A DNA stretch of 64,000 nt from the NCBI RefSeq assembly GCF_025994315.1, contig NZ_BAQE01000002.1; one strand, written 5' to 3'. The translations under genes and the position numbers were made by a program. Shown here piece by piece: positions 1 to 9,161 of this stretch (position 1 is its first letter; every line of letters begins with the position of its first letter). Source of the stretch: Swaminathania salitolerans (GTDB lineage Bacteria; Pseudomonadota; Alphaproteobacteria; Acetobacterales; Acetobacteraceae). Below the pieces are notes generated by a model. That model saw nothing but the letters and a program-made list of their open reading frames with translations. It searched no databases and had not been told where the DNA came from.

Positions 1-282
1 GTCCGTCACGACGCTCGGGCCGTGTACGCCTTCGGGCTGGTCGCGACTGGCAGGGTCGGGTACGGCGAGATCCGGGCGAACGCGATAGCGATAGCGTGCG
101 CCTGTGGGGCAGGACGTCACACAGGTGAATACGCCTTCGGCATCGCGTTGCATGGCAAGGGGAGGCGCATCCTCCACCTCCAGTGCGACGGTCTCGCAGG
201 ACGGGGCCCATAGCGAGAACCGTGTGGTTCCGTCGCTCTGGGGCATGGTGCCGAACCGGGTCTGGAAGACATGGGAGCTCAT
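1..282 (-). CDS. treZ: Malto-oligosyltrehalose trehalohydrolase TreZ, N-terminal part (cut by window edge)
   Basis: Only the first 94 codons lie in the window; the gene runs off the left edge. The ATG at 282 has GGAAAGG about 9 bases upstream. The visible part begins MSSHVFQTRFG and carries the family's N-terminal sandwich-domain pattern (TRFSLWAPSCETVAL), then VPDPASRDQPEGVHGPS. That last stretch is a hallmark of TreZ, the GH13 enzyme that frees trehalose from the maltooligosyl-trehalose made by TreY. It lies 136 bases downstream of glgB on the same strand, so trehalose synthesis from glycogen or maltodextrin is the likely role. The catalytic residues are outside the window. Confidence 0.85.
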   Translation of the reverse strand, partial: MSSHVFQTRFGTMPQSDGTTRFSLWAPSCETVALEVEDAPPLAMQRDAEGVFTCVTSCPTGARYRYRVRPDLAVPDPASRDQPEGVHGPSVVTD

Positions 283-418
283 GAGCGGTGCCTTTCCGGG
301 GCCTGAAGACAAGAGGGCGTAAAGCCGGGATGCGTGAGGTGAGGAGGCGTGAAAGCAGGAGCGACAGGGCGGGTATGGGCGTGAGAAGAAGGACGATGCG
401 CGCGGTCTGGTCGGCGCA

Positions 419-2731
419 TCATCCGGCGTCGGGCGACAGGTAGAGAACTGCAAGCGGCGGGAGCGTCAGTACGAGGGAGTGGTCCATGCCATGCGCGCCT
501 TCCTGCCATGTATGGAGGGCGTGTCCGCTGGACACGCCCGATCCGCCGAATGCGCGATCGTCCGTGTTCAGACGCTCATGCCACATGCCGCCCCAGGGAA
601 CGCCGATACGATAGTCGTGACGGACGACCGGCGTCATATTGGCCACGATGAGAACGGGTGCGGATTCCGGGGCCTGTCTGATCCAGGCGAAGACGGTATT
701 TTCCGTGTCGTCCGCGATGACCCAGCGAAAGCCGTCATGATCGAAGTCGCGTCGATGAAGGGCAGGATGGGCGCGATAGAGCGCATTCAGCCGGCCTACA
801 GTGTCATGCACCCCGCGACCGAGCGGGTCGTCGAGGCGGTGCCAGGCGAGTTCGCGGTCGTTGTCCCATTCCTCCCACTGGGCGAGCTCGCCGCCCATGA
901 AGAGGAGCTTCTTGCCCGGATAGGCCCACATCAGCGCCAGATAAAGACGCAGATTGGCATGACGCTGCCAGTCATCGCCGGGCATGCGCGAAAGGAGAGA
1001 CCCCTTGCCATGGACCACCTCGTCATGGGAGAGCGGCAGGATGAAGCGCTCGGTATAGGCATAGACCATGCCGAAGGTGATGTCGGACGCATGATGACGC
1101 CGCCAGAGCGGATCGTGCTGCATGTAGCGCAGCGTGTCGTGCATCCAGCCCATGTTCCACTTGAAACGGAATCCCAGCCCCCCGGTCTCGGGCGGACGGG
1201 TCACGCCCGGCCAGGCAGTCGATTCCTCCGCGATCAGAGCCGCATCCTGACAGTAATCGCGCAGGATGGCCGATAATTCCTGCAGGAAACTGACCGCCTC
1301 CAGATTCTCGCGCCCGCCATGGATATTGGGGCGCCATTCCCCCTCCTTGCGGCTGTAGTCGCGATAGAGCATGGAGGCGACCGCATCGACCCGCAGCGCG
1401 TCGATATGGAAGGTTCTCAGCCAGTAGAGTGCGCTGCCGGTCAGGAAATTCCTGACTTCCGTGCGGCCGAAATTATAGATCAGCGTATGCCAGTCCTGAT
1501 GATATCCTTCTGTCGGGTCGGCATGTTCGTAGAGATGCGTGCCGTCGAACCGCGCCAGACCGTGAGGATCGGACGGAAAATGGGCAGGGACCCAGTCCAT
1601 GATGACGCCGATACCCGCCTGATGACAGCGATCCACGAAGCGAGCGAACTCGGCGGGCGTTCCATGGCGGGAGGTCGGGGCATACATGCTGAGCGGCTGA
1701 TACCCCCATGAGCCGGAATAGGGATATTCCGTCACCGGCATGAGCTCGATATGCGTAAACCCGAGCGCGACGACGTAAGGGATGAGCTCGTCGCCCAGAC
1801 GGTTCCAGCTCGTATAGCCGGTCCCTCCGTTCTCCCGCCTCCATGAGGGGACGTGCAACTCGTAGATCGAGAGCGGCGCATCCGGGGCCTGGGCCGCACC
1901 GCGTCTGTCCATCCAGTCCGAATCCTGCCAGGCATGTTCGAGCGGAGGGGCGACGATCGAGGCGGTGGCCGGAGGAAGCTCGGCAAAGCGGGCATAAGGA
2001 TCGGCCTTGGCGGGAAGGGTCGTCCCATCCATTGCCATGATCTCGAATTTGTAGCGTTCGCCCGAGCCGATACCGGGAACGAAGAGCTCCCATATACCGG
2101 CCCCGTGACGCAGGCGCATGGGATGACGGCGCCCGTCCCAGATGTTGAAATCCCCGATCACGGCAACCCTGTGGGCGTTGGGTGCCCAGACAGAGAACCG
2201 GACGCCCGACACGCCGTCCATCTCGCCCAGATGCGCGCCCATGATGCGATCGATGTCGCGATGATTCCCCTGGGTGAACAGATAGAGGTCGAGATCGCCG
2301 ATCAACGTGCCGAAACTGTAGGGATCGTGCGTTTCCTGCCAGCCATCCGCCCAGAGGATACGCAGGCTGTACTGTTTCGACTGGAGGCTTATCGGAGCCT
2401 CGTAGATGCCGCGCGGGTCGATGCATTGCATCGCGCGTTCGAGCGGCGGCTTGCCCTTGCGCGGAACCACGAGCCGGACCTCCACGGCGTCGGGGTAGAA
2501 GACGCGGACAACGCATCCGCGGCCCGCCCGATGGCGCCCCAGAAAGGAAAAGGGATCGTGCATGCGCCCCTCCACGATCGCATCCATCGCGGCCCGGTCG
2601 GCCAGGGGGGCGGTCAGGGGGGCGGGCGAGGCGGTGGCTGTCTTCTCGTGTTTCATGTCGTGTGCCGTATTGGGCGCCCTGTCGGGCGCCGTGTCGGACA
2701 TTGTATCGGGCGTCGTTTCGCGATCGCTCAT
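419..2731 (-). CDS. glgB: 1,4-alpha-glucan branching enzyme GlgB
   Basis: Forms alpha-1,6 branches in glycogen (GH13). The 770-residue length fits GlgB. Visible motifs include the CBM48-type region (SVWAPNAHRVAVIGDFNIWDG), the barrel nucleophile motif LRVDAVASMLYRDYSR, the acid/base region AEESTAWPGVTRP and SHDEVVHGKGSL near the third acidic residue. The first about 40 residues are a Ser/Asp/Thr/Pro-rich extension written by an imperfect 12-bp tandem repeat (2667-2714), so the true start could be further in. It lies downstream of glgA on the same strand and is followed by treZ, suggesting one glycogen/trehalose operon. No glgC or glgP is visible here. Confidence 0.95.
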   Translation of the reverse strand: MSDRETTPDTMSDTAPDRAPNTAHDMKHEKTATASPAPLTAPLADRAAMDAIVEGRMHDPFSFLGRHRAGRGCVVRVFYPDAVEVRLVVPRKGKPPLERAMQCIDPRGIYEAPISLQSKQYSLRILWADGWQETHDPYSFGTLIGDLDLYLFTQGNHRDIDRIMGAHLGEMDGVSGVRFSVWAPNAHRVAVIGDFNIWDGRRHPMRLRHGAGIWELFVPGIGSGERYKFEIMAMDGTTLPAKADPYARFAELPPATASIVAPPLEHAWQDSDWMDRRGAAQAPDAPLSIYELHVPSWRRENGGTGYTSWNRLGDELIPYVVALGFTHIELMPVTEYPYSGSWGYQPLSMYAPTSRHGTPAEFARFVDRCHQAGIGVIMDWVPAHFPSDPHGLARFDGTHLYEHADPTEGYHQDWHTLIYNFGRTEVRNFLTGSALYWLRTFHIDALRVDAVASMLYRDYSRKEGEWRPNIHGGRENLEAVSFLQELSAILRDYCQDAALIAEESTAWPGVTRPPETGGLGFRFKWNMGWMHDTLRYMQHDPLWRRHHASDITFGMVYAYTERFILPLSHDEVVHGKGSLLSRMPGDDWQRHANLRLYLALMWAYPGKKLLFMGGELAQWEEWDNDRELAWHRLDDPLGRGVHDTVGRLNALYRAHPALHRRDFDHDGFRWVIADDTENTVFAWIRQAPESAPVLIVANMTPVVRHDYRIGVPWGGMWHERLNTDDRAFGGSGVSSGHALHTWQEGAHGMDHSLVLTLPPLAVLYLSPDAG
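2667..2714. repeat. Imperfect 12-bp tandem repeat in the 5' end of glgB
   Basis: About four imperfect copies of a 12-base unit of the type GTGTCGGGCGCC (plus strand). In the glgB frame they encode the low-complexity SDTxPD/APN-type N-terminus. The period is a multiple of three, so copy-number change would keep the frame. Confidence 0.55.
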
Positions 2732-2812
2732 GGCAGGGCAATTCCCGGGGAAGGCGGCAGGTCAGGGCAGAAAGAGGTCTTCCGGAGCCAGGATCGGCAC
2801 CGGAAGGCGAGA

Positions 2813-4483
2813 TCAGGCATGTGTGCCGAAACGCGGAAAATCCGTCCGTCCCAGCCCGGGGTTGCGCGGTCGGCTCTGGGGCATTCTCGCCGTCCGTGCG
2901 AGCGGAGAGGCGGGCGCAGTTCCCGAGCCCGTATCGCTCAGGCGCGGCGCCATTCCCTCATCGAAATCGCCCTTGCCAGCGCTGCGCCCTGCCATCCTGT
3001 AGAGCAGGCGCGCGTAATGTCCGGCTTTGCCATGCCATGAAACATCGTGCAGGGAGCCGTTGCGCTGCAGTCTCGCCCAGACCGATCTCTGCTGGAAAAG
3101 TCTCTGCGCCTGTCTTATCGCGCGATACAGCGCATCGCCCTCCGTCGGGGAAAAGAGGACGCCATTGGCGACTCCCTCCTCGATCGCGGCTGTATTGGCA
3201 TGCACGATCGTATCCGTCAGACCGCCCACCCGTGCCGCAATCGGAACGGAGCCGTAACGCAGGGCGTGAAGCTGGGTGAGACCGCAGGGTTCGAAGCGCG
3301 AGGGGATGAGCGAGGCGTCGACCGCCGAATGAAGGCGATGACCGAGGGTCTCGTCATAGCGCAGATGGCAGACGAGATTGCGCGGATAGGCGAGCTGCAA
3401 GCCACGCAGGCGCTGCATGATATCGGCATCGCCGACGCCAACGACAGCGAGCTGGATGTTCGACTGGAACAGGCGCGGTGCGATATCGGCGAGGAGATCG
3501 ACGCCTTTCTGTCGGGTCAGACGGCTGACGATGCCCAGAAGCATCGTATCGGCCGTCTGGGGCAGGCCGAATTCCGCCTGGAAGACGCGCTTGTTGGCGC
3601 GGCGTCCCGCGATGTCGCCGATCGGATAGGGAAAGATGACGGCCCGATCCGTCATCGGGTTCCAGTCCTGGATATCGATTCCGTTGAGAATGCCCGTGAG
3701 CACGGATGATCTGGCCTGTAGCAGCCCCTCCAGCCCCATCCCGTTTTCCGGAGTCTGGATCTCTTCCGCATAGGTCGGCGAGACGGTGATCAGACGATCC
3801 GCAAGCTGGAGGGCGGCCTTCATATAGCCGATTTTGCCGTAATACTCGACGCCCTCCATGGTGAAGGCGCGATCCGGCAGCCCGATGCGTGACAGGATCT
3901 CCCGCGGAAAGAGGCCCTGGAAGGCCATGTTGTGTATGACATGCGCGACAGGCGGCGCGGGCCTGTCCCCGGGATTGTCGTCGTAATGCAGATAGGCGGC
4001 CACGAGGCCTGCCTGCCAGTCATGGGTCATCACCGCATCGGGACGCCAGCCGGCGGTGCTTCCCCGGGCGAGACATCCCTGGGCTATGCAGGCCGCAACC
4101 CGCGAGAGAACGGCGAAGCGCATGTCGTTATCGGGCCAGTCGCGTCCATCCGGGCCCAGATAGGGGCCGCCCGCGCGTTCGTACAATTCCGGGACCTCTA
4201 TGGCATAGAGGTGATGACCCTGGGCGATGCCTTCCCAGAGCGTGACCCTGTAGCCGAGCATATCCTCGAACACATGGGCTTCGGTGCGGTCGGTCATGGC
4301 AGAGAGGACAGCCGGATAACCGGGCAGGAGCGTGCGTGTCCGGACACCGTGATGACGCAGCGCATTAGGGAGGGAGGCCGCCACATCGCCCAGCCCTCCC
4401 GTCTTGACGAAGGGGAACATCTCTGCCGCTACGGAGAGCAGATGCAGATCGGTAGGGAGCATGACGATCTGTTCGGATGGCAT
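2813..4483 (-). CDS. glgA: Glycogen synthase GlgA (ADP-glucose type)
   Basis: Transfers glucose from ADP-glucose to the growing alpha-1,4 glucan (GT5, GT-B fold). The N-terminal KTGGLGDVAASLP loop is the ADP-glucose-binding K-x-G-G motif. The C-terminal donor-site signature IPSRFEPCGLTQLHALRYG is intact. I start at the ATG at 4483 (MPSEQIVML), which has TGAGG just upstream; a GTG at 4495 would add four residues. The product of 556 residues is longer than the usual roughly 480. The extra 60 or so C-terminal residues (after about 490) are Arg/Pro/Ser-rich and look disordered. It is co-directional with glgB and divergent from glgX. Confidence 0.94.
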   Translation of the reverse strand: MPSEQIVMLPTDLHLLSVAAEMFPFVKTGGLGDVAASLPNALRHHGVRTRTLLPGYPAVLSAMTDRTEAHVFEDMLGYRVTLWEGIAQGHHLYAIEVPELYERAGGPYLGPDGRDWPDNDMRFAVLSRVAACIAQGCLARGSTAGWRPDAVMTHDWQAGLVAAYLHYDDNPGDRPAPPVAHVIHNMAFQGLFPREILSRIGLPDRAFTMEGVEYYGKIGYMKAALQLADRLITVSPTYAEEIQTPENGMGLEGLLQARSSVLTGILNGIDIQDWNPMTDRAVIFPYPIGDIAGRRANKRVFQAEFGLPQTADTMLLGIVSRLTRQKGVDLLADIAPRLFQSNIQLAVVGVGDADIMQRLRGLQLAYPRNLVCHLRYDETLGHRLHSAVDASLIPSRFEPCGLTQLHALRYGSVPIAARVGGLTDTIVHANTAAIEEGVANGVLFSPTEGDALYRAIRQAQRLFQQRSVWARLQRNGSLHDVSWHGKAGHYARLLYRMAGRSAGKGDFDEGMAPRLSDTGSGTAPASPLARTARMPQSRPRNPGLGRTDFPRFGTHA

Positions 4484-4681
4484 GGGCTGCCTCACTTCCG
4501 GTGCGGGTCAGAGATTTCGGGAAGACGACTGTTTCCGGTTCCAAAACGCGCCGCCCCGGTCTTCGTTATGACCTCTCGGTAATGTTACCTCCATTTTCCG
4601 GCGCCTGGACGTTAGGCGAATGGCCGCCCCGGCTCGACCCATGACGATGATGGCGTAGCGGCTCGGAATGGAAAGAAATTC

Positions 4682-6832
4682 ATGAGTAATACGTTCGGAA
4701 AACGCCTCAAAGAGGGAACGCCGACTGAGCGCGGCGCTGTCTATGACGGTAAAGGCGTCAATTTTGCAGTCTTCTCCGCCCATGCGACGGCGGTCGATAT
4801 CTGTCTGTTCGATCAGGATGGCGAGCGCGAGATCGAACGGATCCGGCTGCCGGAATATACCGATCAGATCTTTCACGGCTGGATACCCGATATCCGTCCC
4901 GGACAGCTCTACGGCTACCGCGTTTCAGGACCCTACGAGCCGGATGCGGGACACAGGTTCAATGCCAACAAGCTGCTTCTCGACCCCTATGCGCGCGAGC
5001 ATTTCGGGTCGATCGAATGGAATCCGGCGCTGTTCGGATATCAGATCGGCCATGCCGACAAGGATCTGAGTTTCGACGAGCACGACAGCGCGGCGTTCAT
5101 GCCGAAATGCGTCATTACCGACCCCAAGGCCCAGAATCTCCGGCCGCTCAAAACGCGCTGGGCGGACACGGTCGTGTATGAGACCCATGTGCGCGGTTAT
5201 ACCCTCAATCACCCGCGGGTTCCGCATCGTCTCAGGGGGACCTATGCAGGACTCGGGAACCGTCATGTTCTCGAATATATCAAATCCCTCGGCGTGACGA
5301 CGATCGAGCTTCTGCCCGTACAGAGTTTCGTTGCGGACGAATATCTCGTCGACAAGGGGCTGACGAATTACTGGGGATACAACACGATCGGGTTTTTCGC
5401 ACCCGATACGCGTTATGCGGCAGATCAGGATGACGCGATCTCGGAGTTTCGCCGCATGGTCGCCGCCGCACACGAGGTCGGTCTCGAGGTGATCATGGAC
5501 GTCGTCTATAATCACACCGCCGAAGGAAACGAGCTCGGTCCGACCCTCTCCTTCAAGGGGATCGACAACGCCTCCTATTATCGCCTCATGCCGGACAACA
5601 AGCGGTTCTATATCAACGATACCGGCACCGGAAACACGTTCAATCTCACCAAGACCTATCCCATACAGTTCGTGGTGGACAGTCTTCGCTACTGGGCGAA
5701 CGAACTGGGGGTCGATGGATTCCGCTTCGATCTCGGCACCATCCTCGCCCGGGAGCAGGACGGGTTCGACAGCGAGGCGGGTTTCCTGCGCATCTGCCGG
5801 CAGGACCCGACCCTCGCTCACCTCAAACTCATTGCCGAACCCTGGGATATCGGACCCGGCGGATATCAGGTCGGTCATTTTCCTCCGGGCTGGGGGGAGT
5901 GGAACGACAAGTTCCGCGACACGGTTCGCGATTTCTGGCGGGGGGAAGCCAAGGCGGATGTGCTCGCGCCGAGGCTGCTGGGCAGTCCCGACATGTTCAA
6001 TCACTCGGGAAGACAGGCCTGGGCCAGCGTCAATTTCGTGACCGCCCATGACGGTTTCACGCTCAGGGATTGCGTCTCGTACAACGAGAAGCATAACGAG
6101 GCGAATGGCGAGGACGGGCGCGACGGCTCGTCGGATAACCGGTCGTGCAATTACGGCGTCGAGGGGCCGACGGACGACGCGGATATCAATGCCATCCGCT
6201 GGCGTCAGTGTCGCAACATGCTGTCCACCCTGATTTTCTCGCAGGGGACGCCGATGATCCTCGCAGGGGATGAGTTCGGGCGGACCCAGAACGGGAACAA
6301 CAACGCCTATTGCCAGAACAACGAGATTTCCTGGGTCGACTGGAAGATCGACGATGAGGGACGCAGTCTCACGCGCTTCACCCGGCGCCTGCTGTCGCTG
6401 CGCCGCCGATTCCCCATTCTCCGCCGGTCCCGTTTCCTGACCGAGGCCTATAATCCCGAGCTGGAGGTCAAGGAACTGACCTGGATCAGCGCGAATGGCG
6501 AGGAGATGCAGCAGGACGAATGGGGGCAGGCGCAATGCTTCGGCCTGATGCTCGACGGGCGTGCCCAGCCGAGCGGAATCAAGCGCAGAGGCGCCGATGC
6601 AACGCTTCTTCTGGTTCTGAACAGCTGGCATGACGTCGTGGAATTCGTCCTGCCGAAAGCCGAGGGGGAAGACTGGAAGCTGCTGCTTGATACCAATCGC
6701 CCCGATGACGGCGAGGCACTGGAGGAAGAGCATTTCACCCAGGGGCAGGTCTATACCGTGACCGGTCGTTCGGTCCTGCTGCTCGAGCTCGTTACCGACC
6801 GGTCGGACCCGTCCGCACCCGTCGCTGGCTGA
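4682..6832 (+). CDS. glgX: Glycogen debranching enzyme GlgX (isoamylase type)
   Basis: Hydrolyses alpha-1,6 branches of phosphorylase-trimmed glycogen (GH13_11). At 716 residues it has the normal length. Visible are the CBM48-like N-terminus (GVNFAVFSAHATAVDICLFD), DVVYNHTAEG, the nucleophile motif GFRFDLGTILARE, the acid/base LIAEPWDIGPGGYQVG and VTAHDGFTLRDCVSYNEKHN. GGAAAG lies a few bases upstream of the ATG. It is transcribed divergently from glgA across about 200 bases. With TreZ next to GlgB, the debranched chains could feed the TreY/TreZ trehalose route. Confidence 0.95.
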   Translation: MSNTFGKRLKEGTPTERGAVYDGKGVNFAVFSAHATAVDICLFDQDGEREIERIRLPEYTDQIFHGWIPDIRPGQLYGYRVSGPYEPDAGHRFNANKLLLDPYAREHFGSIEWNPALFGYQIGHADKDLSFDEHDSAAFMPKCVITDPKAQNLRPLKTRWADTVVYETHVRGYTLNHPRVPHRLRGTYAGLGNRHVLEYIKSLGVTTIELLPVQSFVADEYLVDKGLTNYWGYNTIGFFAPDTRYAADQDDAISEFRRMVAAAHEVGLEVIMDVVYNHTAEGNELGPTLSFKGIDNASYYRLMPDNKRFYINDTGTGNTFNLTKTYPIQFVVDSLRYWANELGVDGFRFDLGTILAREQDGFDSEAGFLRICRQDPTLAHLKLIAEPWDIGPGGYQVGHFPPGWGEWNDKFRDTVRDFWRGEAKADVLAPRLLGSPDMFNHSGRQAWASVNFVTAHDGFTLRDCVSYNEKHNEANGEDGRDGSSDNRSCNYGVEGPTDDADINAIRWRQCRNMLSTLIFSQGTPMILAGDEFGRTQNGNNNAYCQNNEISWVDWKIDDEGRSLTRFTRRLLSLRRRFPILRRSRFLTEAYNPELEVKELTWISANGEEMQQDEWGQAQCFGLMLDGRAQPSGIKRRGADATLLLVLNSWHDVVEFVLPKAEGEDWKLLLDTNRPDDGEALEEEHFTQGQVYTVTGRSVLLLELVTDRSDPSAPVAG

Positions 6833-6854
6833 GCCGCTTCGGACGCGTGACGAC

Positions 6855-6873
6855 GCGCCCGTAAGACGGGCGC
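6855..6873. terminator. Strong short hairpin just after glgX
   Basis: GCGCCCGT, a 3-base loop, then ACGGGCGC: a perfect 8-bp GC-rich stem 22 bases after the glgX stop. There is no T-run, so it is either a non-canonical terminator or an mRNA 3'-end stabiliser. Confidence 0.45.
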
Positions 6874-6912
6874 AGGTTCGCGGCGCCACCCCGGCCGCAC
6901 AGGGCTGGGGGC

Positions 6913-6949
6913 GCGATCACGGCAGACCGATACCGTCGGCCGTGATCGC
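6913..6949. terminator. Perfect 11-bp inverted repeat between convergent genes
   Basis: GCGATCACGGC (6913-6923) pairs perfectly with GCCGTGATCGC (6939-6949) across a 15-base loop. It sits between the convergent glgX and aldehyde dehydrogenase genes, the expected place for a bidirectional terminator. Neither side has a clear T-run. Confidence 0.45.
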
Positions 6950-6966
6950 CAAGCCGCCCGGTACGG

Positions 6967-8358
6967 TCAGAACGGGGCGTCGATATCCACGACGTCAATC
7001 AGCTTGTGGTTGACGAATTCCTTGATCCCGAGCCCGATGAGTTCGCGACCATATCCCGAACGTCCGACCCCTCCGAAGGGGAGATCCGCCTTGACCATGG
7101 TCGGGTGATTCACGAATACCATGCCGGTGTGGATACGCTCGGCAACGCGAACCCCCCTGCGCGTATCTTTCGTGAACACGGAACCACCGAGACCGAAAGG
7201 TGAATCGTTCGCGACGCGAATGGCCTCCGCCTCGTCTTTCACGCGATAGAGCTGCGTGACGGGGCCGAAGAACTCCCAGTGACGCGCCTCGTTGCCGTCA
7301 TGCAGATTCGTCATGAGCAGCGGCTGGAAGAAGGCCCCCTTCTCCGGCACCGGCGCGCCTATGGTTTCGACGACGGCACCATGCTTGCGCGCTTCCTCGA
7401 CCTGTGCCCTCAGATCGTCGGCAGCCTTCTGCGAGGATAGCGGCGCGAGCGTCGTCGCCGGATCCATGGGATCGCCCGCCTTCAGCTTGGCCACTTCCGC
7501 CTTGTAGAGCGCGACGAAGCGGTCATGGACTGCGTCCACGACGATCAGACGTTTTGCGGAGACGCAGACCTGACCGGCATTCCAGTGGCGACCGAACGCA
7601 GCCCATTTTGCGGTTTTCTCGAGATCGGCATCCTCAAGCACGATGAAGGCATCTGCACCGCCCAGTTCCATCGTGGCCTTCTTGAGGGCCTTCCCCGCAA
7701 TCCCGGCGACGATCGCCCCGGCCCCTTCGGACCCTGTCAGGGCAACGCCGCAGACGCGGGGGTCATTCAGGATCGTCTCCGTGTGGTGGCGCGCAGCATA
7801 CAGGTTGAGAAATGCGCCTTCGGGCAGACCGGCTTCACGCATCAGCGTCTCGAAGATCGCCGCGCATTGCGGAACGTTCGAGGCATGTTTGAGCAGCACG
7901 GTGTTTCCGGCAGAGAGCTGGGGCGCGATGATCCGCGCGATCTGGTAATAGGGGAAGTTCCATGGCTCCACGGCAAAGACGATGCCCTGGGGCTGATGGA
8001 CGAGTGTCGCCTCTCCTTCAGCCGGGTCCGCGACCGGCAGGGATTCGGGTTCGAGAAGGCGTTCGGCGTGCTCCGCGTAATATTCGAAGATTTCGGCGGA
8101 GAGGATCGTCTCGAGCCGGGCTTCCTCGAACAGTTTGCCCATTTCGAGGGTCAGGAGTTTCGCGTAGCGATCCCGCTCGTCACGCAATATCGCTCCGGCC
8201 TTCCGCATGACGGCCGCGCGTTCGGCAAAGGACGTATCGCGCCACGAAAGGAAGGCCTCATGGGCGTCGTCGATCGCCTGGAGAATCTCCTCGTCCGTCG
8301 CTTCGGGGAAGGTGCGAAGGGTTTCGCCCGTATAGGGGTTCGTCGTGGCGTAGGCCAT
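6967..8358 (-). CDS. NAD(P)-dependent aldehyde dehydrogenase, succinate-semialdehyde dehydrogenase type
   Basis: Oxidises an aldehyde to its acid. The 463 residues show the ALDH fold signatures: EPWNFP with the oxyanion Asn134, LLKH with the cofactor-binding Lys157, general base Glu231 in MELGGADAF, and nucleophile Cys265 in NAGQVCVSAKR. The short length and the start MAYATTNPYTGE resemble the succinate-semialdehyde dehydrogenases of the GabD/YneI(Sad) group. The actual substrate cannot be read from sequence; GABA, putrescine or hydroxy-aldehyde catabolism is plausible. AGGAGA lies 9 bases before the ATG. It is co-directional with the Lrp-type regulator gene about 240 bases upstream. Confidence 0.88.
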   Translation of the reverse strand: MAYATTNPYTGETLRTFPEATDEEILQAIDDAHEAFLSWRDTSFAERAAVMRKAGAILRDERDRYAKLLTLEMGKLFEEARLETILSAEIFEYYAEHAERLLEPESLPVADPAEGEATLVHQPQGIVFAVEPWNFPYYQIARIIAPQLSAGNTVLLKHASNVPQCAAIFETLMREAGLPEGAFLNLYAARHHTETILNDPRVCGVALTGSEGAGAIVAGIAGKALKKATMELGGADAFIVLEDADLEKTAKWAAFGRHWNAGQVCVSAKRLIVVDAVHDRFVALYKAEVAKLKAGDPMDPATTLAPLSSQKAADDLRAQVEEARKHGAVVETIGAPVPEKGAFFQPLLMTNLHDGNEARHWEFFGPVTQLYRVKDEAEAIRVANDSPFGLGGSVFTKDTRRGVRVAERIHTGMVFVNHPTMVKADLPFGGVGRSGYGRELIGLGIKEFVNHKLIDVVDIDAPF

Positions 8359-8595
8359 GCGCGTCTCCTGGCAGCTTCATGCTGCGATATTCATGAAAAA
8401 CAGGGAAAATCTATCGATTCCCGGTGAAATATTCAGGTAAATCTATAAGTTAACGCATGACGGTATCAGTCATGTTCAGAATGGAAAATTCAATTTATGA
8501 TGAACTATAAATAACGGGAACTTTTCGATATCCCGATGCGCGCTCCGCCGGACCTGCATCGGCGTGTTCGGCGCATGGCCATGAAACCTTGCATT

Positions 8596-9045
8596 TCAGA
8601 GTGGAAGGTCGCGCTTGTCCGCTATCGCTTCCATGGAGAGACAGGAGGTGACGGTGTCGAGTTCGACCCTGCCGATCAGGGACTGGTAGATGGCGTCGAA
8701 CGCATTCATGTCCCTGGCCACGATCTTGAGCATGTAGTCGTAATCCCCGGCGAGGCGATGGAAATCCACGATATTGGGCATGGAGAGCACGACCTCCCGG
8801 AAATGGGCCAGCCACTCCCTGGAATGATGGCGTGTGCGCACCATCACGAAAACGGTCAGGCCGAGGCCGATCGCTTCCGGATCGAGCCGGATGGTCTCGC
8901 CCAGAATAACGCCCTGCGTCTTCAGCGCATGAAGGCGACGCCAGCACGCATTCTGCGACAATCCCACCCGCTCGGCCAGATCGCGTTGGGACAGGGAGGA
9001 ATCGTTCTGCAGGACGCGCAGGATGGCTTTGTCGATATGATCCAT
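8596..9045 (-). CDS. Lrp/AsnC family transcriptional regulator
   Basis: A 149-residue DNA-binding regulator. The N-terminal winged helix-turn-helix (residues 1-55: DKAILRVLQNDSSLSQRDLAERVGLSQNACWRRLHAL) is followed by the RAM ligand-binding alpha/beta domain (residues 65-140: TVFVMVRTR, RLAGDYDYMLKIVARDMNAFD). This family senses amino acids or related metabolites and commonly controls the divergent neighbour. Here that is the class V aminotransferase starting at 9162, across a 116-base intergenic space. It could also control the downstream aldehyde dehydrogenase. Confidence 0.93.
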   Translation of the reverse strand: MDHIDKAILRVLQNDSSLSQRDLAERVGLSQNACWRRLHALKTQGVILGETIRLDPEAIGLGLTVFVMVRTRHHSREWLAHFREVVLSMPNIVDFHRLAGDYDYMLKIVARDMNAFDAIYQSLIGRVELDTVTSCLSMEAIADKRDLPL

Positions 9046-9161
9046 GAAACGGATATAAGCAGATCATATGACCCGAAAAAACTGACAAATACGCAGAAAA
9101 AGGCGAAGTTTCTCCACAAGCCCGGTTTTATCGTCTCCGCCACGAGAGAAGGAGACCCCCG